Below, piece by piece: positions 1 to 5,913 of a stretch of DNA of 7,013 nt. Location of the stretch: assembly GCA_003695285.1 (NCBI GenBank), contig RFIL01000530.1, positions 1-7,013 of the forward strand, in the 5' to 3' direction. The notes beneath the pieces were generated by a model. That model was not told the DNA's origin. It was given only the letters and a program-made list of their open reading frames with translations, and did no database searches. A program made the position numbers and the translations under genes. Position 1 is the stretch's first letter. The number at the start of each line of letters is the position of its first letter. The stretch is from Calditrichota bacterium. Lineage in GTDB: Bacteria; Calditrichota; Calditrichia; RBG-13-44-9; J075.

Positions 1-180
1 CAACCCACCAAAGATCATCTTCCGGTTGAACGATTTGTTCATCCGGATGAGTTTGCGGAATATAAACGATTGGGTGAAGCATTTGGGTTACGTCATGTGG
101 AATCCGGTCCATTGGTACGGAGTTCCTATCATGCTGAGGAACAAGTAGATACTATGAACCGTGGTGGATGTCCGCATTAA
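1..180 (+). CDS. lipA: Lipoyl synthase, C-terminal fragment (5' truncated by window)
   Basis: The frame is open from base 1 to a TAA at 178-180, giving the last 59 residues. LipA is a radical-SAM enzyme that inserts two sulfur atoms into the octanoyl chain carried by lipoyl-domain proteins, making the lipoyl cofactor of 2-oxoacid dehydrogenases and the glycine cleavage system in the cytoplasm. Visible family marks are the PTKDHLPVERFVHPDEF stretch near residues 2-18 and SGPLVRSSYHAEE at residues 35-47. In the family, a serine of the RSSY motif is a ligand of the auxiliary iron-sulfur cluster. The radical-SAM CxxxCxxC motif and the other auxiliary-cluster cysteines lie upstream of the window. 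The tail after HAEE (ending GGCPH) is a normal variable end. The call is secure. A likely terminator and about 320 bases separate it from pntAA, so it is probably not part of the pnt operon. Confidence 0.95.
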   Translation, partial: QPTKDHLPVERFVHPDEFAEYKRLGEAFGLRHVESGPLVRSSYHAEEQVDTMNRGGCPH

Positions 181-190
181 ACAGCATTTT

Positions 191-229
191 GGCCGGGCTA
201 TTCCATAAAATAACCCGGTCTCTTCATTT
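191..229 (+). terminator. Candidate intrinsic terminator after lipA
   Basis: An imperfect inverted repeat begins 11 bases after the lipA stop. The arms are 191-202 and 209-220, around a six-base loop (ccataa). They pair over 12 positions with one G-T wobble (192/219) and one C-A mismatch (198/213). The core is CCGGG against CCCGG. The following bases (tcttcattt) are T-rich but not a clean T run, so termination may be weak. The position directly after lipA supports the call. Confidence 0.5.
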
Positions 230-503
230 AGAGCTCCGACCAGCTTCCTTTATGAAGTTATCATTATCTTCTCATCCCTTTTTAGAGCTTTTCCTACCAA
301 GAATTTATAAAAATACTTGAAAAATTAGATTCTCCGTTGCAAGTTTGCTCGTGACTTTAATAACATAACGATTTCAAGCAGTGGTCTGGTGAGAAGGACA
401 AATTATCTTTGTTGTATGTGCAGTTACAGTAGTTGTGTGGTTGTTTTTTCTTTTAATTGATGAGTAGTGGTAGGTGTTGGACTGAAACAACGGAGAACTT
501 CTC
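230..503. other. Gene-free spacer between lipA and pntAA
   Basis: I see no convincing coding frame, RNA gene or known riboswitch here. The stretch is AT-rich and must contain the pnt promoter. A GGAG at 491-494 (ggagaacttctc before the ATG at 504) is a usable ribosome binding site for pntAA. The only promoter candidate I could pick out is listed separately and is weak. The tract at about 440-460 (tggttgttttttcttttaattg) is pyrimidine/T-rich without a stem before it, so it is not a terminator. Confidence 0.6.
337..366 (+). promoter_or_regulatory. Weak candidate sigma-70-type promoter for pnt operon
   Basis: TTGCAA at 337-342 resembles a -35 box and TAACAT at 361-366 a -10 box (four of six matches), with an 18-base spacer. 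This would give a 5' leader of about 130 bases before pntAA. Matches of this quality arise by chance in AT-rich DNA, so this is only a suggestion. Confidence 0.2.
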
Positions 504-1658
504 ATGATTGTTGGCATTCCTAAAGAAACATTCCCCAATGAAACACGCGTCGCTTTAATTCCTGCGCATATACCCGCATTATCTAAAGCAGGAATTGAAG
601 TGATTGTTGAATCGGGAGCCGGTACTGCTGCCGGTTTTCTGGATCAGGAGTATGAGGAGAAGGGAGCGAAATTAGTTAAAGATCGCTCGGAAGTATTTTC
701 CAAAGCAGATGTTATATTACAGGTTCGGGCTCTGGGAGCTAATCCCGATAAAGGCCTGGATGATTTAAAATTAATGAAAGAAGGTCAGGTAATCATTGGA
801 TTTCTGGAGCCTTTGACCGCCAAAAAGGAGGTGGAGGAACTGGCGAAAAAGAAGGTGACTGCCTTTGCGATGGAACTGATTCCCAGAATCACCCGGGCAC
901 AGAGTATGGATGCCCTTTCCTCCATGGCAAACCTGGCGGGTTATAAGGCTGTGATTCTGGCGGCCGACCATCTTCCCAAAATTTTCCCAATGATGATGAC
1001 CGCAGCGGGGACAATTGTTGCCGCCAAGGTTTTTATTGTGGGTGCCGGGGTGGCTGGATTGCAGGCAATTGCAACCGCGCGACGGCTGGGAGCTGTGGTT
1101 CAGGCTTATGATATCCGCCCGGCGGTAAAAGAACAGGTGATGAGTTTGGGCGCCAAGTTTGTGGAACTGGAACTCACCACCGAAGAAGCGGAAGATAAAG
1201 GTGGTTACGCCAAAGCAATGGATGAAGAATTTTATCGAAAACAGCGTGAGATGATGACCACAGTAGTGGCTGAGAGCGATGTGGTGATCACCACCGCAGC
1301 CGTTCCCGGCAAAAAGGCGCCGATTCTGGTCACCGAAGAGATGGTCAAGGGAATGAAGTCTGGTTCGGTTATTGTGGACCTGGCTGCCGAACGAGGTGGT
1401 AACTGCGAGATTACCGAACCTGGTAAGGTTGTGCAAAAGCATGGAGTCACCATCGTCGGTGCCTTGAATCTCCCCTCTGAAGTGCCTTTTAATGCCAGTC
1501 AAACGTATTCGAAAAACATTACTAATTTTCTGGCATTATTGAATAAAGAAGGACAACTCACTCTGGATATGGAAGACGAAATCGTGCGCGATACGATGGT
1601 GACTCGGGATGGTGAAATTGTCAATCCCAAAGTGAAAGAAGCGCTGGGATTATCGTAA
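504..1658 (+). CDS. pntAA: NAD(P)+ transhydrogenase subunit alpha part 1 (domain I, NAD(H)-binding)
   Basis: This 384-residue soluble cytoplasmic subunit is domain I of the proton-translocating transhydrogenase. It binds NAD(H) and passes hydride to NADP(H) on the beta subunit. The N-terminus MIVGIPKETFPNETRVALIP is the classic start of the alanine dehydrogenase/PNT family. The Rossmann motif GAGVAG lies at residues 180-185, and the acidic residue closing strand 2 (AYDIRP, Asp203) fits a preference for NAD(H) over NADP(H). The conserved AERGGNCE stretch follows at about residues 296-303. Length matches the split alpha-1 subunits, such as the one in Rhodospirillum rubrum, where domain I is separate from the membrane part; in E. 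coli PntA the two are fused. The chosen ATG has a GGAG nine bases upstream and sets the family start exactly. It leads the pnt operon, and PntAB starts 67 bases after its stop. No disrupted motif is visible. Confidence 0.96.
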   Translation: MIVGIPKETFPNETRVALIPAHIPALSKAGIEVIVESGAGTAAGFLDQEYEEKGAKLVKDRSEVFSKADVILQVRALGANPDKGLDDLKLMKEGQVIIGFLEPLTAKKEVEELAKKKVTAFAMELIPRITRAQSMDALSSMANLAGYKAVILAADHLPKIFPMMMTAAGTIVAAKVFIVGAGVAGLQAIATARRLGAVVQAYDIRPAVKEQVMSLGAKFVELELTTEEAEDKGGYAKAMDEEFYRKQREMMTTVVAESDVVITTAAVPGKKAPILVTEEMVKGMKSGSVIVDLAAERGGNCEITEPGKVVQKHGVTIVGALNLPSEVPFNASQTYSKNITNFLALLNKEGQLTLDMEDEIVRDTMVTRDGEIVNPKVKEALGLS

Positions 1659-1725
1659 TTCTAATGATGGTGGTTCTCCCGTAATATCAAATTTGCTAAA
1701 CGAACTAAAACATGGGAGTGATACA

Positions 1726-2050
1726 ATGGACTTTGTTAGTATTCTAACGATTTTTGTTCTCTCGATTTTTTTGGGGTTTGAAGTGATTACAAAAGTCCCG
1801 CCAATTCTACACACCCCACTTATGTCGGGTTCCAATGCCATTTCCGGCAACGATAGTGGGAGCTTTGCTATCGGCCGGTGGTGCCATGCTGGTTCATGAA
1901 TCAGCTCTGTTTACCATTCCAGGTTTGAATCTGGAGGTTACATTGACCAACCTGTTAGGATTTCTAGCTGTAGTCTTTGCGACGATTAATGTGGTGGGTG
2001 GGTTCATGGTAACTCACCGGATGTTGGAAATGTTCAAAAGAAAGGACTAA
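1726..2050 (+). pseudogene. pntAB: NAD(P)+ transhydrogenase subunit alpha part 2 (membrane), frameshifted
   Basis: This is the small membrane subunit (part of domain II) that helps form the proton channel with PntB. Translation from ATG 1726 (GGGAG at 1715-1719 upstream) gives MDFVSILTIFVLSIFLGFEV and then the family signature VPPILHTPLMSGSNAISG in one frame. The rest, TIVGALLSAGGAMLVHES through GFMVTHRMLEMFKRKD, is read in the next frame and ends at TAA 2048-2050. The switch lies at about 1849. Related proteins have an isoleucine between ISG and TIVG, but here only a single A separates GGC (1846-1848) from ACG (1850-1852), so two bases appear to be missing. Unshifted translation would stop at TGA 1897-1899 after 57 residues. 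Restored, the protein would be about 108 aa with three membrane helices, normal for the family. A sequencing or assembly error, a real mutation, or recoding are all possible. Codon and protein conservation on both sides argue that the lesion is recent or artefactual. Confidence 0.85.
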
Positions 2051-2053
2051 AAA

Positions 2054-3445
2054 ATGGTATCCGATACCTTCATTAATCTGGCCTATTTAGTTGCTGCGTC
2101 TCTCTTTGTTGTTGGATTGAAAGGACTGGCACATCCTCGTACTGCCGTTCGTGGCAACTTGATCGGCGCCCTGGGTATGTTGATTGCTATTGTGGCAACC
2201 CTTTTGAAAGGGAATTTAAGCTTTGAACTGATCATCTCTGGATTTATTGTTGGAGCTTTGGTGGGCGCCATTCTAGCGATTAAAATTGAGATGACAGCCA
2301 TGCCCCAGTTGGTGGCCTTATATAATGGTTTTGGCGGTATTGCTTCATTGTTAGTGGCCGGTGCTGAGTTGTTGAAAGAAGTTGGAGTCAATCCAGATCC
2401 CAGCACTCAAATGATGGTGGCGACTGTGGCATCCGGCATTATAGGGGCCGTAACGTTCTGGGGTAGTCTGGTGGCATTCGCCAAGCTGCAGGGTGTGGTT
2501 GTTCCCGATCAGCCGGTGCGTTATCCAGGAGAACAAATTGTAAAAATTGTTTTGCTGGGATTGTCTATCGGGCTTGGTGTATTACTGGTACAAAATCCGT
2601 CCGCAACCGAATATTACTGGTATCTCTCAATTTTTGCTTCAGTGCTCGGTGTCTTATTGGTGATTGCCATTGGTGGTGCAGATATGCCGGTGGTCATTGC
2701 GCTGTTGAACTCTTACTCTGGTCTGGCAGCCGCAGCAACCGGATTTGTCTTAAACAACAATGTGTTGATTATCTCCGGTTCTCTGGTGGGTGCTTCCGGT
2801 ATCATCCTGACCAATATTATGTGTAAGGCAATGAACCGCTCTCTGGCAAATGTGCTTTTTGGTGGGTTCGGAGCTATCCAGGAAACCGCCAAAGCGGATG
2901 ATGTGTATGGTGGAAAAGTAAAATCCACTTCTGCCGAGGAAATCGCCATGCTCCTGGAAACAGCTCGTCGAGTGGTCATTGTTCCCGGGTATGGGATGGC
3001 TGTTGCTCAAGCTCAGCACGCCGTACGGGATCTGTTTAATTTATTGGAATCTAAGGGAGTCACTGTTGAATTTGCCATTCATCCCGTTGCCGGCCGAATG
3101 CCCGGCCATATGAATGTATTGCTGGCAGAAGCTGATATTCCTTACGATAAGTTAATCGAAATGGATGATATCAACCCCACCATGGAACAGGTGGATGTGG
3201 CGATTGTGTTAGGTGCCAACGACGTGGTCAATCCGGTTGCTAGAACAGACCCCAATAGTCCTATCGCCGGTATGCCCATCATTGATGTGGATAAAGCTAA
3301 AACAGTAATTGTGATAAAACGTTCGCTCAGTCCTGGATTTGCCGGTATTCCCAATCCGCTTTTTGCAGCTGACAACACCTTGATGTTCTTTAACGACGGG
3401 AAAAAAGCAGTACAGGAAATTATCTCTGCAATTAAGGAAGCTTAA
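2054..3445 (+). CDS. pntB: NAD(P)+ transhydrogenase subunit beta (domains II and III, NADP(H)-binding)
   Basis: This 463-residue inner-membrane subunit carries most of the proton channel and the cytoplasmic NADP(H)-binding domain III. Its length agrees with E. coli PntB. Residues about 1-265 are a run of hydrophobic helices, including the conserved KIEMTAMPQLVALYNGFGG region and, later, GGADMPVVIALLNSYSGLAAAATGF. Domain III begins after about residue 285, with the nucleotide-binding motif VPGYGMAVAQAQ (Gly312, Gly314). It continues with HPVAGRMPGHMNVLLAEA, GANDVVNPVARTDPNSPIAGMP (from Gly387) and KRSLSPGFAGIPN (from Lys422), which in the family form the NADP(H) pocket and its lid. The start ATG is three bases after the pntAB stop, and an AAGGA inside the end of pntAB serves as binding site, so translation is probably coupled. 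It is the last gene of the operon, followed by a strong terminator. It is intact, so loss of PntAB function would leave it without its partner. Confidence 0.97.
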   Translation: MVSDTFINLAYLVAASLFVVGLKGLAHPRTAVRGNLIGALGMLIAIVATLLKGNLSFELIISGFIVGALVGAILAIKIEMTAMPQLVALYNGFGGIASLLVAGAELLKEVGVNPDPSTQMMVATVASGIIGAVTFWGSLVAFAKLQGVVVPDQPVRYPGEQIVKIVLLGLSIGLGVLLVQNPSATEYYWYLSIFASVLGVLLVIAIGGADMPVVIALLNSYSGLAAAATGFVLNNNVLIISGSLVGASGIILTNIMCKAMNRSLANVLFGGFGAIQETAKADDVYGGKVKSTSAEEIAMLLETARRVVIVPGYGMAVAQAQHAVRDLFNLLESKGVTVEFAIHPVAGRMPGHMNVLLAEADIPYDKLIEMDDINPTMEQVDVAIVLGANDVVNPVARTDPNSPIAGMPIIDVDKAKTVIVIKRSLSPGFAGIPNPLFAADNTLMFFNDGKKAVQEIISAIKEA

Positions 3446-3453
3446 TCTCGATC

Positions 3454-3499
3454 AACTCCGTATTGTTTGGTTTTAACTCCAAACAATACGGAGTTTTTT
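3454..3499 (+). terminator. Strong intrinsic terminator of the pnt operon
   Basis: A perfect inverted repeat of 17 bases lies eight bases after the pntB stop: AACTCCGTATTGTTTGG at 3454-3470 pairs fully with 3479-3495 around an eight-base loop (ttttaact). The six-base T run at 3494-3499 directly follows. The T run is on the + strand side only, so it acts on transcription from pntB and isolates the cytochrome operon downstream. Confidence 0.95.
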
Positions 3500-3827
3500 A
3501 TGGTTCATATCCATTCTAGAGCTACCGATTTTCTACATCTCGGCGTTATCTACAATATATTGTCACTAAAAGACTTCTGTAACTTTAATCAAAGTGTATA
3601 CTATTCAAAGGTGTCCTTGCTAAAAACATCCCCAATGAGTTCTGAAAAATTATAAAACGGGTATTTGGATTTTTCAGATTGATCGTTATATTTCAGCTTA
3701 TTTTAAAATTGGGGTGATGATCCATTCAATGGGAAGAAGGGTCTCCAGGTAGTGAAGATATCAGTACAACCCCAGTCTTCATTCCCTTAAAAAAGGGTAA
3801 AAGCTATTAAATGATATTTTTTCTTGA

Positions 3828-3840
3828 TTCTCATTGAGAA
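3828..3840. promoter_or_regulatory. Short inverted repeat, possible operator
   Basis: TTCTC-att-GAGAA is a perfect five-base inverted repeat ending 11 bases before the TTGGCA element of the putative promoter, a position suited to a regulator. The overlapping TGATTCTCATTGAGA has a partial likeness to a Fur-type 7-1-7 site (nine of 14 arm positions by my count), not enough for assignment. It could be chance. Confidence 0.2.
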
Positions 3841-3851
3841 AGTTTTTAAGA

Positions 3852-3881
3852 TTGGCACGTTTTTTACTTGAGACAGATAAC
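3852..3881 (+). promoter_or_regulatory. Candidate promoter of the cytochrome operon (sigma-54-like or sigma-70)
   Basis: TTGGCACG at 3852-3859, four bases (tttt), then TTAC at 3864-3867 fits the spacing of a sigma-54 -24/-12 promoter (TGGCACG-N4-TTGC), with one deviation in the -12 GC (here AC). Because the invariant GC is altered, a sigma-70-type reading is also possible: TTGGCA at 3852-3857 as -35 and GATAAC at 3876-3881 as -10 (four of six), spacer 18. Either gives a leader of roughly 75-85 bases before the ATG at 3961. Confidence 0.35.
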
Positions 3882-3960
3882 ATTGGGTCTCTTTTTGTAA
3901 TTTTCTGAACAAATGGTGTGATGGATAAAAAGGTTCGGGTGTAATAAAAGGAGCAGCTAA

Positions 3961-5265
3961 ATGGATTTTCTTGACGCTTGGATAGCCCCTCCTCGGGCGG
4001 ATCATGTTTTAATCGCCAAGTATTTCATCATTATTGTCTCCACGTTTTTCATTCCTTATATCAGTATCCAATTTGGCAGTACTTTATTTGCGTTGGGCTT
4101 TAGTTTCCGTGGAAAGAGAGAGGAAAATCCACTCTTCTGGAAATTTGGCCAGGACATCGCTGAAACGTTATTAGGGGGGGCAGCTACTGCTTTTTTCCTG
4201 GGAATATTGCCTGTGTTGACCTTTGCAGTGAGCTTCGGTCAAATCTTATATGGCACTGAATTTAACGTGGGGGGTGCTTACCTTTTCACGTTAGTTTCAT
4301 TGGTGCTGGCATTATTTGCGACTCAATTATTTAAAAAGAGTTTCCAGAAGCGAGATACGGCTTTCACGACACATTTGTTCTGGGGAGTGGCTGCGCTGCT
4401 ATTGCAGCATCTGGCTATCTATGGTTTCGTTAGCTCCATGAGTGTGGTCCTCTTTCCGGAGGAATGGTTATTTTTGAAATACCCCATTGTTCATCCCTTT
4501 GATTGGAATGTTGTGGCGCGTCTGGGTATGTTCATGAATCGTGCCCTGGCGATAACCGGCCTGGCAATTATCTTCTTTTTCTTCCGCTGGATGGGGGGGA
4601 AGAGTGATATGGATGAGCGCTATCGTGATTATGTGAAAAAATTTGGGGGTGGTGTAGCATTGGGTTTTACCATGGCCCAGACACTGTTTATGATCTGGTA
4701 TCTGGCAACACTTCCCATCGTTGCGAAAGCGACTCAAGTTTACATGATGGGTGTGATTAATGTGATTGTGCTTCTTATCGTTGCCTACACCTTATACTTC
4801 TTTCTTGCCGACTCTCGTCTCAAGCTTGCCACTCATGCTTCAGTGCTTTTTCTTGTTTTTCTGTTCCTGTTTGAGGCCAATGACCATTATGCCAGAGAGA
4901 ATGCATTGCAATACCAGAATTATGAACTGGCTAAAATTGATGAAGAGATTCGACTGGAAATTGAGAAACAACGCATGCTTTCCGGAGGTGGAGAGGAGGC
5001 CAGCGCTGCTCTGGGTGAACAAATTTTTAATCAGAAATGTAGTGCCTGCCATCGTTTCGAGCAGAAATTGGTAGGACCTGCCTATCTTGATGTTCTCCCC
5101 AAATATCAGGGAGATATTGAGAAATTGTCCCAATTTATATTGAATCCCGTGAAAGTTAATCCAAACCTGCCCATGATGCCCAATCAGGGGTTGAAACCTG
5201 TGGAGGCAAAATCGGCTGCTATGTTTCTACTGAAACGATATGAAGAATTGACTCAGCAACAATAA
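3961..5265 (+). CDS. Eight-helix membrane protein with C-terminal monohaem cytochrome c domain
   Basis: This 434-residue protein has two parts. Residues 1-305 are polytopic, with helices at about 18-48, 68-97, 104-124, 136-165, 184-209, 229-255, 260-283 and 288-304. The positive loops (RGKR 50-53; KK/KR 125-131; RWMGGKSDMDERYRDYVKK 209-227; DSRLK 284-288) alternate as expected for an N-out, C-out protein, placing the tail in the periplasm. A charged, probably helical linker (about 310-347) leads to a class I cytochrome c domain with CSACH at 360-364 and a likely axial Met405 or Met406 in NLPMMPNQGL. His138, His150 (helix 4) and His292 (helix 8) could be haem b ligands, but this is unproven. 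I do not recognise the membrane domain: it lacks NrfD-like features I know and the GRQPW motif of cytochrome bd subunit I. It leads the operon 47 bases ahead of the pentahaem cytochrome, so it probably delivers electrons between that complex and an oxidase or soluble carrier. AAAGGAG at 3947-3953 supports the start. Confidence 0.85.
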   Translation: MDFLDAWIAPPRADHVLIAKYFIIIVSTFFIPYISIQFGSTLFALGFSFRGKREENPLFWKFGQDIAETLLGGAATAFFLGILPVLTFAVSFGQILYGTEFNVGGAYLFTLVSLVLALFATQLFKKSFQKRDTAFTTHLFWGVAALLLQHLAIYGFVSSMSVVLFPEEWLFLKYPIVHPFDWNVVARLGMFMNRALAITGLAIIFFFFRWMGGKSDMDERYRDYVKKFGGGVALGFTMAQTLFMIWYLATLPIVAKATQVYMMGVINVIVLLIVAYTLYFFLADSRLKLATHASVLFLVFLFLFEANDHYARENALQYQNYELAKIDEEIRLEIEKQRMLSGGGEEASAALGEQIFNQKCSACHRFEQKLVGPAYLDVLPKYQGDIEKLSQFILNPVKVNPNLPMMPNQGLKPVEAKSAAMFLLKRYEELTQQQ

Positions 5266-5301
5266 GAAGTAGAGGGAAAGATTAGAATCGGAGCTAATTG
5301 C

Positions 5302-5306
5302 AGGAG
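5302..5306 (+). promoter_or_regulatory. Ribosome binding site that sets the pentahaem cytochrome start
   Basis: AGGAG at 5302-5306 lies six bases before ATG 5313. The longer reading from TTG 5298 would place this site inside the gene and leave the TTG without a good binding site, so ATG 5313 is preferred. Confidence 0.8.
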
Positions 5307-5312
5307 AAAAGA

Positions 5313-5822
5313 ATGCGAGTCTTTCAATTAAGTTTAATAACAGTTTTTTTTGTGGTGATGGCCCTGGTGTTGTTAGGTGTCAATTCCTATTGGGTTACCT
5401 ACCAGAAGCCTGAACCTCAACCCATTGCCTTTCCACATGATAAGCATGCCGGTAAGCTAAACATTCCCTGTTTGCAATGTCATGTTTATGCCGATAAAGG
5501 GAAGTTTGCAACTGTCCCGGCTGTAAAGATTTGTATAGATTGCCATATTACCGGCGGTGTAAAGAGTCCGGAGATTGATAAATTGATGGCTTATTGGGAG
5601 AAGAAAGAGCCCATTCCATGGGTCCGAATTCATAAACTTCAGCCTTTCGTCTATTTCTCTCATAAGCGTCATGTGAAGAAGGGAATTGATTGTGCAGTTT
5701 GTCATGGAAATTTGAAAGTCGTAAAGACGGTTAAGAAAGTTAGAACGTTTCAAATGGGTTTTTGTGTGAGTTGTCATCGACAGAATGCCGGTCCGCAGGA
5801 TTGCTGGACCTGTCATAAATAA
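5313..5822 (+). CDS. Membrane-anchored pentahaem cytochrome c (ActA-like subunit)
   Basis: This 169-residue protein has an uncleaved-looking N-terminal helix (about residues 5-27) followed by a periplasmic domain with five CxxCH haem c motifs: CLQCH 53-57, CIDCH 74-78, CAVCH 127-131, CVSCH 151-155 and CWTCH 164-168. All ten cysteines belong to these motifs. Outside the motifs there are exactly five histidines (42, 45, 107, 117, 120), just enough for bis-histidine ligation of all five haems. FPHDKHAG and YFSHKRHVKKG resemble the HxxxH elements of cytochrome c3/c7-type proteins. Size, haem number, anchor and position directly before a molybdopterin-oxidoreductase-like gene fit ActA of alternative complex III, which relays electrons in the periplasm. 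QrcA of the Qrc complex is the closest alternative but, as I recall, has six haems. Start ATG 5313 is chosen over TTG 5298 because AGGAG lies at the right distance. The gene ends with tandem stops (TAA TAA). Confidence 0.92.
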   Translation: MRVFQLSLITVFFVVMALVLLGVNSYWVTYQKPEPQPIAFPHDKHAGKLNIPCLQCHVYADKGKFATVPAVKICIDCHITGGVKSPEIDKLMAYWEKKEPIPWVRIHKLQPFVYFSHKRHVKKGIDCAVCHGNLKVVKTVKKVRTFQMGFCVSCHRQNAGPQDCWTCHK

Positions 5823-5913
5823 TAAATGTAACAGAAGTCAGAGGATCCTTTTCTAAACAGCGATGTTGTTGATGCTTAAGGAAAACGCTGTGAGAGCTTA
5901 ATGGAGGAATTAA

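Larger units (their letters stand above)
3500..3960. other. Gene-free spacer before the cytochrome operon
   Basis: No convincing coding frame, tRNA or known riboswitch is visible. A 62-codon frame beginning inside the terminator has no ribosome binding site and no family resemblance. Small inverted repeats occur: CCATT-C-AATGG at 3722-3732, CCCTT-aaaa-AAGGG at 3784-3797, and TTCTC-att-GAGAA at 3828-3840. TGGGGT at 3710-3715 could pair with ACCCCA at 3769-3774, enclosing about 53 bases. None matches a structure I can name. The proximal 110 bases hold the promoter candidates listed separately. AAAGGAG at 3947-3953 is a good binding site for the gene at 3961. Confidence 0.6.

Noticed and set aside
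771..1502. A 243-codon open frame on the minus strand inside pntAA
   Set aside because: It lies opposite a fully recognisable gene, its translation is rich in His, Gly and Asn with no family likeness, and it is the expected shadow of the codon pattern in pntAA.
3467..3655. A 62-codon + strand frame starting in the terminator
   Set aside because: It begins inside the terminator stem, has no ribosome binding site, and its translation shows no recognisable features.
3710..3774. Possible structured RNA (riboswitch-like) with a TGGGGT/ACCCCA closing stem
   Set aside because: The closing stem is only six pairs, the inner CCATTCAATGG repeat leaves only a small hairpin, and no conserved core of a known riboswitch class is present.
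3961..4873. Membrane domain as cytochrome bd subunit I (CydA)
   Set aside because: There is a faint likeness in the first two helices, but the GRQPW motif is absent and helix 1 has no histidine at the position expected for a haem ligand. I cannot support the assignment.
4766..5133. Overlapping frames on both strands within the membrane-cytochrome gene (4766-5074 + and 4840-5133 -)
   Set aside because: Both overlap the clearly coding 434-residue frame containing the CSACH motif. They are shadows.
5298..5312. TTG start at 5298 for the pentahaem cytochrome
   Set aside because: It would put the good AGGAG site inside the coding region. ATG 5313 has correct spacing and begins a typical anchor sequence.
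5857..5891. ACAGCG/CGCTGT inverted repeat between the pentahaem and ActB-like genes
   Set aside because: It has only six pairs around a loop of more than 20 bases with no T run after it, so it is neither a terminator nor a convincing operator.
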